This document shows, piece by piece, positions 10,771-19,560 of a stretch of DNA of 64,000 bases (positions are counted from its first letter, which is position 1; each line of letters starts with the position of its first letter). Source of the stretch: Knufia peltigerae (Eukaryota > Ascomycota > Eurotiomycetes > Chaetothyriales > Trichomeriaceae); the NCBI GenBank assembly GCA_030247855.1, contig JAPDRN010000059.1:1-64000 (forward strand). The letters run 5' to 3'. The notes beneath the pieces are model-generated. The model ran no database searches and was not told the DNA's origin. It saw only the letters and a program-made list of their open reading frames with translations. The translations under genes and the position numbers were made by a program.

Positions 10771-12163
10771 CTACCTCCTGGCTTGTGACGGCGGATATGT
10801 ATAGGGATTCGGAAAATGCATGCTTGCAGTAAGACCGAATGGATCCGCATCCAACATTGGGTCGTACGGATCAATCAAGAGATTTCCACTGCCTCCGTCG
10901 CTAGCAGCGCTCGTCGTCATAGGGGGCGAGGCTTGCATGCCCATTTGCATTGTGTTCCCAGTCGTAGGAGGAAGTCGGAAGTTAGGAATGAAGCTGTCGG
11001 TATCGACATCGTCGCCGTCCAATTCGTCCATAATATCAGGCTGTGCATCGTATTCCTGCTCTGTACTCACGGAATCAGTCTAGGACGAACAAAGCTCCAC
11101 AAACAGGGGCAATAAGAAAGAAGGGGACCACTTGCCCAGCTGCGAATAATGTTTCTGAAAAGAGGCAGGATAGTAATTGTCTTGCATTGTAGGATTTGGC
11201 TGGGGACGCTGCGGAAATCCGTGAGGAGCGTTCGAATTCGAGATAGAACGTGCCATGACTCTACGCTGTGGCGCATAGTTTTGGTGCTGTGGAGGTGGTA
11301 GTGTACGGCCTCCTGGTTGCTGTTGCTGGCTTGTCATATCAGTGGCGGGTGAAGTCATCCCACCTTGCAAGGCAAACCCGGGCGATCGTGCTGTTGAGGG
11401 TGATGAATGCTGTGAAGGTGGAGTGGGCTGTACGTTGGGTGAGCCTGCGAAATTTCGTTGTCCACCAACCTGGGAAGATGAATTTACAGTCTGAATAGGC
11501 GGGGCCATTGCAGGACGATGTCTCGCTTGCTGCTGACGACTCAACATGGCCTTCTGCATGGGTGATGCTTGACCCGTGATGGGAGGCGCACGGTGAGGGC
11601 GAAGATTGGGACTGCCCTTGAGGGCAAGTTCGGCTTGGACATCAATGCCTAGGTATGTCAGTCAAAGCGAAGGTTGAACTCATGAGAATTAGCTGACCTT
11701 TCTCTAGAAGTATGCGCTCGAGCAATGAGTTCTTATAGCGCAACATCAGGCACTCGTCAGCCGCAGCACGGTGACTCTGCTGGAGATTCTGCAATGTCTC
11801 CTCATGATGTTGGATGGTGGTCTCTAATTGCTTGATGTATTCCGTTCGTCGTTCACGGAATGCTGCTTGAGCCTGGCGGTTTCTCTGTTTACGCTCTTCG
11901 GACGTGGCATATATCTGAAACGCCGTCAGTCTGCAAGGCTATATGTACCAGGAGGGTCCCAAGACAAAACATACCGGCTTCCGACCTCCTTTGCGTTTCG
12001 GTGCTGGCGCCGGCTCCTGGTTGGTCTTCTCCGAGACGGCGCCAGCACTATCATCACGCTCAGGCGACGAGGCTGCGGAGGAAGTATATCTCTCGATACT
12101 AGGCTCACGTTTAGGGACCACAGCGTCGGGTAGCGTAACGTCGGAGTTTGCGACTGAGCCCAT
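10771..12163 (-). CDS. Yap/Fcr3-type bZIP transcription factor with a GC-AG intron
   Basis: Four exons: 11975-12163, 11698-11914, 11136-11648 and 10771-11060, giving 402 aa. The start is MGSVANSDV; an acidic Ser-rich lead is followed by KRKGGRKP and the basic region with NRQAQAAFRERR (about residues 75-86), the Yap-family NxxAQxxFR DNA-contact signature, then a leucine-zipper-like coiled coil to about residue 135. The middle is Gln/Pro/Ser rich and the C-terminus is acidic (IMDELDGDDVDTD), a likely activation domain. The intron between exons 3 and 4 starts with GCAAGT rather than GT; only this choice joins HYSQL to EQEYDAQPD in frame. The target genes are unknown; related fungal factors govern stress or nitrogen responses. 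Confidence 0.85.
11061..11135 (-). other. GC-AG intron of the bZIP gene
   Basis: 75-nt intron with donor G|GCAAGT and acceptor TACAG. GT donors nearby leave either the wrong phase or an immediate stop, whereas the GC donor restores the frame into the conserved acidic tail. GC-AG is the commonest non-canonical intron class and GCAAGT is its typical donor. Confidence 0.75.
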
Positions 12164-14269
12164 GCCTGTCTCCACGCGAGCCTAAGGCGATGTGCCTGGC
12201 ATAAGCACCAATAATAAGTCAAGATAGTCGACCGGGGATAGCAAGAATAGATCCGCGCGTTAGAGATGGGATATTCGAAACGTAACGAGATAGATTGTTG
12301 ACAACTGGAAATAGAGATAAGAGAAGGAAGAAGCAGTGAACACGCCCACAGACGGGATGTTGTGAGGTAATCAAATGAGCTAACAAATTTTCAATCGAGG
12401 GGAAGGAAGCAGCGGGCTCGTGCGGAGGTTGAGCGTGGTCCGAGTATGGTAGGCTGGAAGGAAAAGTGCAGACGGGGTGACCTGTTTCGGGCGTGATCTT
12501 CCACGGATGGGCAGGGAAGGTCACAAGGCTTTTAGTTGGTGCTGTTTTTGCTTTTGCTTTCCGGATAATTATAGTAGGGATAGAGTTGGTTATCCCACTT
12601 CTCTCGGTGTCTGAAGATGGGGCGAAGGGAATACTCGTACAGTAGTAGGTGTCGGAGCGGGAGCAGCTGGAAGCCGGTGTTCATGGGAAAGACACTCGGA
12701 CTGAGAGCAATAGGTCGATCATCGCGGCTTCACGGGATCATCCTCCTTCCTGGCGAGGCGCAAAAGACTAGTCGACGATTAAAGAAAAAGATGCGCGTAT
12801 CTTGCATCCAGGGCTGGTGTTTCAGAAGCCACTGTTGCCTCGTATTCCCAGCATGAAAATTTCTCCTCCCAGCCCGAGGAGCATTGAACGACATCGGAGG
12901 TTGGTCAATGGGACATTGTAAGATGCGCCACGTGGAAGAAAAATTTTCATGCTTGGGGGCTTCGAAATTTTCCCAAGTGCGGGAGCCAATAGTAAAGACT
13001 TCACACCGCGTCTGTTGCCTATAAACAGCGTAGTCGAGGCGCCTAGACGTCGAAGGGGAATAGCAGATCAACATTGATCCAACGTCAGGCGAGCGCCGCC
13101 CTGCATCAGCCGAGTCTCGACGGACGAACCACACTCCAAGCTCATCCATCCCCGCCCCTTATTCTGGTCGCCTTTCTCCGTGGAATATGGAAGGCCCTCG
13201 CTAGGCGTAACTCCTCGTATTGTACCTCAACCGGATACGAGGTGGAAGTGCGATCCATAACCTCAGTCCCTCAGCTCTTACTGCAGGGTGTCTTATCCAC
13301 CTAGCTTTGCGCGTATTTGAATCTGAATGGTGCCCGCAGCTCCAGTCCCTTTGTCAATATTGTATGCATTTCTTTGCCCTTTCCCCAGGTTATGGCCCCG
13401 GCGTTTGTGTGATCGCCCCGTTTCTGTGGGAACGATAACCACAAAAAGGCTGGAGAGACTGCAGGGTCGGTAGTCTTTAGACAAGCGAGGCTTCGCTTGG
13501 CAATGTCCGAGTATTTCGTAGAGGTAGGGAGGTCTTCGTACGGTGTAACGAGTGCTCGTAGGCGCCTGTTCTCGTTCCCTGTCCAGGATGCATGGGTGTC
13601 AGTCAGTATTGCACGGTACGCTTACCTGTAATCGTCTCAATCACCTTGAGCTTTGATCGGTCTCGAGCCCAACCGTTCTCCACCAGTACTGACCACATAA
13701 CCAAAGCAAGCGAAACTAGAGCCTTGGGTACAGTATGTACTATACAGTACTAGAGAGTGACAGCTGAACGCCATCGCCCTTCAAAGGTCTTGGCCCAGGT
13801 TTAGTCATAATCGTGCAACTGACTCAACTTGAGCCATCGACTCTGGCAGAATCATTTCTGTTCTCGAGTCATGTCAACGCATAGGTGAACCTCGTCTTTA
13901 CATGCTATACTGACCTATATGTACGGAGTACGGGGAATTATTTCAGATGTTCCTATCTGTCACCCGTGCCGCAAGAGTTATGCTTGATGTCGGCGAGGAA
14001 GTAGCGTGTTGGATGGAGGACACTCCCATGCTGTTTCCTTTTAGTACGAAGAAAGCAGCCGCAGGAACAACATGATGGATCTGTTCTTGCCTGGCAGGTC
14101 GAAAATGTGCTCTCTCCTCACGCATTCATCTCTTACGCGTTGACTTACACGGTTCGAGGCTGTGCTTGGTGAGGTTACATTCATTGTGCAAAGTCTGGCT
14201 CACTTTTTGGTCTGTTCTAGGAATTTGTTGGTCTCATGCATATGTCATGTTCGACATTGTTAATTTGCG
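12164..14269. other. 2.1-kb divergent promoter region between bZIP and arrestin-like genes
   Basis: No supported gene; a 139-codon minus frame at 12730-13149 has no recognisable features. Holds a 13-bp perfect inverted repeat (12850-12862 with 12941-12953), several GTACTATACAGTAC-like AT/GT words near 13730-13755 and one TACGGAGTA word at 13922-13930. Both flanking genes are transcribed away from it, and its length suggests complex regulation or long 5' leaders. Confidence 0.6.
12850..12953. repeat. 13-bp perfect inverted repeat
   Basis: AGCATGAAAATTT at 12850-12862 recurs in inverted orientation at 12941-12953 with 78 bases between; similarity continues imperfectly into C-rich flanks on both sides. 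It could be a cruciform or hairpin, a paired factor-binding site, or the remnant of a small element. Confidence 0.7.
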
Positions 14270-16948
14270 ATGGAGCAATGGGCGGTAAAAGGTGAGTGTG
14301 GCCATCGTCCTTTCGAATTTCTGAATTGACATTCATCAGACCCTCCAAAGCGGTTCCTCCTCAGCAAGAAGCATTCCTCCGAAGATGCTCGGAAACCACC
14401 CCGACTGCCTCTGTCTGCACGATTTGAGAGCGTTACAAGACCAATTTCGGCATTGGCCAGGCACCGAATCAATCAACTTTCGGACATTCGTGAAGTCTCA
14501 GGGTCCTCGAAGGCTACCTCCACAGGCGATCATCCCGGTGAATGGACAGATGGCGCCAACGATACCCCCAAGAGAAGGCCTCTTCCAAGACCAGATAATC
14601 TTTCCCAAACCACCTCTTCTGATTATCTACCACCCACTCCCAACCACTCGGAGCCTCGAAATTTCACCGCTCTGGGTGACCGTGCTGTGAGTGCCATAAG
14701 CCTTCCACGGAAATGCGTACCAGAGCGCAGATCGTCGGCGAGCATCTTCTCCCAGGGCCTTGCCGGATCGAAGCCAAATTCGCTACAAGAGTTGCCTACC
14801 TGGAAGGCTTCTGAGTTGGATGGCATTGGCAAAATGATCCCCAACAGAGGACGAGCTCGGTCTCCTGTCCGCCGTGCGGTCGATCGCGGCGCTCAGTCAG
14901 CTGAGATCTTCCGGCCGTCTCTGACACGAACCTTCATCCGGACCTCTCCCCCCCACGAGATTCTGGACAACGGCAGTATGCGACATCCACGGGTCGATTT
15001 GTCGATACGTCTTCCTTCGCCGCTCTTCGTAGGAGGCGGCACTGTTGAGGGTCACATGTCCATTGAAGTCGACGGAGGTGCCCCTCGGAAGCCAAAATGG
15101 AAGCCAATATATGTCTCTAGAGCTTTTGTGGATGTCATTGGGGTCGAGGAAATCAACGACGGTAGAAGATGGGTATTCTTGTCCCTAGCTACCGAGTTAT
15201 TTGACAAGGAAACTCCACCTCCGCCATCCCTTGTAACATCTCAGCAACCTGCAGAGACTCCCGAAATATGGTGGGAGCTCAAATCAGCAAAGACGAACAT
15301 TCCATTCTGTGTCAACTTGCCCCTGAAGCTTGGACCGCCACCTTATGCTTCTAAACAAGCATCAATTCGTTACATTTTGTGTCCTTCGCTTGTGATCAAA
15401 ATAGGTGAAAAAAGGAGCACTGTGAGACAGACCTGGAGCATCCAGATGCTCACTGTACATGACCCAGAGAAAGCACTTGCAAGCTTGCCTAGTCCTCTTC
15501 TGGCAGCGGATACACTGTATCTCGCAACGGAACCTGAGCTTCAGACTGTTAAGCTGACTGCAGGCCTGCACCGTCAGACGTGGGTAAACGGCGCCAAGAT
15601 CTTCGTCGACATTCACATTTCCAATAACTCCGCTAAGACAGTCCGGAAGATCGAGGTTCAACTAGAGAAAACCACTTTGTGGTATACTCATGCACCAGCG
15701 GGGACGTTTGAGAAAAGTGCAGTTCATCTACGCTTGCCCAAACGCACGGATACGGAAACCGTCAGTACCACGAGCGTCAAGATGTCTGACTCCTGGCAAG
15801 GTGTTCCATCCCATTCATCAGATGTCAGAACGGTCGAGCTTGAAGCACCACGAGGTCATGTCACCATCAGCACGGGCCGGTATTTCGAGGTCAGATATTT
15901 TGTCAATGTCATTGTGACTGTCAAAAGGTTCAAGACTGTCGCCGTACAGCTTCCTGTGACCATAATACCCATTAACTCGTTGGATATCTTGCCCAATTCT
16001 CTCGCGCAAGTGGCGGCATCGATCGAAGCGAAGCGTGCCAGGACGGTCCCGCTACCACCCAGTGTCCCTACTCCCGCAGCATACTTCCAGGGTCAAGCTT
16101 TTGTTGTTCCAGTGCGACGCTCAATTGAGAATGCAAGGAGCGAAGCAGATATCCCTCCATTGGCGGACATGGAAAACCTCAAAACAGCCATTGACAATTC
16201 ACCGAGGAGAGTTCACAGTCATGGCCATTGCAAAGGAGAGGACGAAGCCGAGACGACGGAAGAGAACGCAGATCCTAATCGGCCCAGACTCAACGCCTCT
16301 TCACATCATCATGTAACAAAACGTCCAAGCTGTTACCATTGCCACATCGCAGAAGGGTCCGAAGTCTCTCCGGTGCGTGAAGGTCCACGATTACCTCGAC
16401 TACAAGTCTCGACCTCCGGACTTGGGTTCTCTGAATCGGAATTTGATGTTCCAGCTGACTCTCCGCCTCGGAAAGTCATGCTCAGCGAGAGAGAGCGCAA
16501 CATGATCAATCAGCAGAGGGAACTTCGTATTCGAGAAGACCGAAGAGACAGAAGAACTAGGCGACCCAGCAAAGACATCAAGCGTGGAGAAGAGCCACGA
16601 AGGTCGAAGGAGCAGCAACCACGTTATAGTAATGTCGTTGCCGATGCCAGCGCGGAACCCAAACATGCACCTTTTGGAAATTTCAGCCCCGAAGGGCCCG
16701 CTTCCTATGTCGGCGGTACGAGAGCGAGCATGTCGGAAATGTACCCAAAGAAAGCTGGTCCAGGGAGATCTAGATCCAAGACCAATCCTGAGGGTCGACC
16801 CAGGGCAATGTCATCTGGCAAACACCGAGATATGTTCAGCATCGACCGAGGAAGATTTCCCATTGATGGGCAATCGTCCTTGGGTCTATTACATCGAAGT
16901 ATGAGCAAAGACAATGCTTATCGCCCAAGCATAGACCAACTTTTGTGA
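14270..16948 (+). CDS. Arrestin-like domain protein
   Basis: Two exons, 14270-14291 and 14340-16948, 876 aa. The first exon (22 nt, MEQWAVK) is inferred: the long frame has no early ATG, and this ATG followed by GTGAGT and a 48-nt intron enters it in phase. Residues around 190-560 hold an arrestin fold: RVDLSIRLPSPLFVGGGTVEG opens the N-terminal beta sandwich, then the C-terminal arrestin domain from about 365 (TAGLHRQTWVNGAKIFVDI) to the ITIIPINSLDI-like end near 540. The C-terminal third is disordered, Arg/Lys/Ser rich. Such proteins in fungi link membrane transporters to Rsp5-type ubiquitin ligases or sense ambient signals; no clear PxY motif was noted, so the partner is unknown. Domain assignment firm, first exon less so. 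Confidence 0.78.
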
Positions 16949-17216
16949 TGGCCTAGTACCGCAAGCAGTGTGGTTATTACGTGTAAGGTGACAACATGGT
17001 ACCTATTAGCCGGAGCCGATGCTTTTTTTGGCATGTCAGCATGGGAAGGCCTGCCAACTGAATATGTATGGTAGTGAATATGAGGTTATCCATGGACAAA
17101 CCAGTCTAGGTATATGATAGCATCACAAGTTATGCAAGACATTAGAAACACAGAGCTGAGGCAGGTCCTTTTGGCACCATATTAAGTAGCTTTCAATCGT
17201 CGCACCATTTGATGAC
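16949..17216. other. Short convergent 3' gap
   Basis: 268 bases between the stops of the arrestin-like and Zn2Cys6 genes. It must hold both 3' untranslated regions and polyadenylation sites; nothing else was seen. Confidence 0.6.
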
Positions 17217-18965
17217 TTATGGGACGACAATAAAATTCGGTCCTGTTGCTATCAAGTCCAACATGAACTGTTTAGAGCCTCGTCGCCTTTCTGTCCACAC
17301 ATGATCTACGAGAGCTTGCATTTTGGTGACGCACACGGGTGCAAAACTGGACAAGGAGACATTTTGCCAAATGTCTGGAGGGATGGTGGAAATTTCGAGA
17401 GAAGCTACGAGTAGAGGTAAGGCAACATTGTGCATTTTCGTCTTCGTCTTCGTTTTCGCCTTCGTTTCCGCTGGCGGGGGGGACGTGGGGGATGTGGTGG
17501 TTGCGGCGGCGGCGGCGGCGGAGGCGCAAAACCTCGACATGGCATCCAGGATGTCCCGGGCATACCGGGCGGCGGTCCCGTCGAGCGTACCGAAGGGGTT
17601 CAAGATTCGGTGGACCAGCAACAGGCCGGCCAGACGATACATGACCGCCTGCGAGTGCATCTCGAGCTTCTCGTTGGGGGAGAAGTTCCGGCGGTGGGAT
17701 TCGCACGCGACTGCGAGGGCGTCGAGGTCGGGGGCCCACCGCTCCAGACTCTCGCCGACTCGCCGGACGGGTCCTATGCTCCCCGGGATGCCACAACGGC
17801 GTTGGACGTCGAGTTCCTTACTGACGACGCACAGGTCGTAGAGGATCGGTAAAAGGGTCGTACATAGACCGGCGGACCGTTCGACGACGGTGCCGCCGGT
17901 GGTGGTGTTGGAGTTGTTGTGATTCATTTCATCTTCATCTTCATTGTGGTCGTGGTTGTGACGATGATGATGGTCACGATAAGTGTACCTCAGGACGGGC
18001 ACGTCTCGACGCAACAGACAAGAAGCCGTGTCCCAAAAGATGGAGGTGATGGTAAAAGGGTCCAAGGCAGGGTCACTCGACAACTCACCGTACCAAGGTT
18101 CGATGGAAGACAAGGAGTACCTCAGAATCAAAGCCGGATCGTTGCACCCGGTGAGTAGATCAAAAGCGGCCAAGGTTTGACCTAGCGCGTTGACCGCCAG
18201 AGCGTCTTGGACGGTTTTGATCTGGACGGTCCGCAACTTTTCGAGAGCCGCCGCCCCTACCATTATATCGGCCTCGACGTAGGGTTGTCGTTGTCGTTGC
18301 CGGTGGCTGTCGTCGTTGTCGTCGACGTCGACGACAAAGTCCTTGGCTCTTGTGACGACGGAATGGATGGCCTCGAAGATTTCTTTCAGCAAAGCCGGCG
18401 AGGAGAAAAAGGACAGACGGATCGCGGCCCGGAACCCTTCCGCAAAGGTCGGGCCCAACATGAACAAATCATAGACCTGAGAAAATTGTTCGAGGATTTC
18501 AGGTGACGATTCGTAAAGTTGGCTGGCGGATGAGTAGTATCGTTCGTCGGTCGAGGTCTGGGTCGAGGCAGAGTCGACTTGAGCAACCCCGGATAGTGTG
18601 GACAATATTGTTGTCGACTGTGGTACTGTGCTATCATCACCGTTGCCGTTCCCATCAAGTTTCACATTGGGATTCGATGTCGACTTGGTGAGTTGCTCAC
18701 CTCGACGTTTGCGACTCTTGTTGTTATTGACCTTGACGCCCAAAGAGTCTTTGACGGCCCATACTTGGATCGAAGAACCGTCGGGGCCAAACGTCGACAC
18801 TTTCGGCCGTCGACCAGAGCGGTATTGGACCCGGGAGTTGGTGCATTGTGACTTGGAGCTTTGACAGAGAGTACATTTCTCCGCGGCGGAATCATCAAAA
18901 TGACACCGTTCTTTGTGCTTGTAGCATCTGTCACAGGCCCTGCGAGGGGACCGAGGAGTCGACAT
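17217..18965 (-). CDS. Zn2Cys6 transcription factor
   Basis: Single exon, 582 aa. The N-terminus has the binuclear zinc cluster with Cys at about 11, 14, 21, 31, 34 and 41 (CDRCYKHKERC ... CTLCQSSKSQC). The spacer is followed by a short basic RSGRRPK run, which resembles AflR-type regulators rather than Gal4. There is no classic fungal_trans middle-homology region, but a helical central domain and a His/Asn/Asp-rich insert (about 350-370, DHHHRHNHDHN) and an Ala/Pro-rich run near 505 are present. AflR-type proteins usually regulate a nearby pathway, but the neighbours (arrestin-like and DUF6604 genes) do not form one, so the target is unknown. Confidence 0.88.
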   Translation of the reverse strand: MSTPRSPRRACDRCYKHKERCHFDDSAAEKCTLCQSSKSQCTNSRVQYRSGRRPKVSTFGPDGSSIQVWAVKDSLGVKVNNNKSRKRRGEQLTKSTSNPNVKLDGNGNGDDSTVPQSTTILSTLSGVAQVDSASTQTSTDERYYSSASQLYESSPEILEQFSQVYDLFMLGPTFAEGFRAAIRLSFFSSPALLKEIFEAIHSVVTRAKDFVVDVDDNDDSHRQRQRQPYVEADIMVGAAALEKLRTVQIKTVQDALAVNALGQTLAAFDLLTGCNDPALILRYSLSSIEPWYGELSSDPALDPFTITSIFWDTASCLLRRDVPVLRYTYRDHHHRHNHDHNEDEDEMNHNNSNTTTGGTVVERSAGLCTTLLPILYDLCVVSKELDVQRRCGIPGSIGPVRRVGESLERWAPDLDALAVACESHRRNFSPNEKLEMHSQAVMYRLAGLLLVHRILNPFGTLDGTAARYARDILDAMSRFCASAAAAAATTTSPTSPPPAETKAKTKTKTKMHNVALPLLVASLEISTIPPDIWQNVSLSSFAPVCVTKMQALVDHVWTERRRGSKQFMLDLIATGPNFIVVP

Positions 18966-19560
18966 TCTTTCTGATCAGACGTTATAGTTTTAGATTGTCA
19001 ATGGAGGTGCATCTTCACATTGTTCATTCCGACCAGGCTTCCTATTTACTCTGTTGACGGTGTTGTTGGAGTGGTTCATTCGTCGGTCAGGGTAGCCATG
19101 TTCGAAGGTGACGACACATTGCTCTTGTGTCGATATATTAAATGCTCAGCGAAAACAAACGAGCCTGGTCGGCACTGTGACTGAAGAAATAGAAAATGAG
19201 GAAGATGAAAGCCGGGCGTTCTCTAGAGGATAAAAAGATCTAATCTAAAACAGGACTAGCTGCACCATGCTCCTTTTTCTCCTTTTGACACGAGATATTC
19301 CATATTACTCTGAACACGCCTTTCATCTGATCATGCCCAGGTTCTCTGCAAACTTCTTAATATCACATAGCTCCTTATTCGATTACCTTCATTCTGCTAG
19401 CAGAAATCCTTGCAAAGAGATGCTCTCCATACCTGAACAAGTTCTCAGCTCCCCAACCCAGGTATCGCGGCCTATTTGACCACTTTTCGATTTGATGGCT
19501 GAAAGTAGAGATTTCCCACGACAATGAAGCAATAGCGTCCGAACGGCATGCTGAACATGC
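18966..19560. other. Intergenic upstream of the Zn2Cys6 gene
   Basis: About 600 bases: promoter of the Zn2Cys6 gene and 3' region of the DUF6604 gene. No gene was recognised; a 70-codon plus frame near 19267 has no features. Confidence 0.6.

Noticed and set aside
12730..13149. A 139-codon minus frame
   Set aside because: No domain, no conserved composition, and it overlaps a palindromic promoter region; probably chance.
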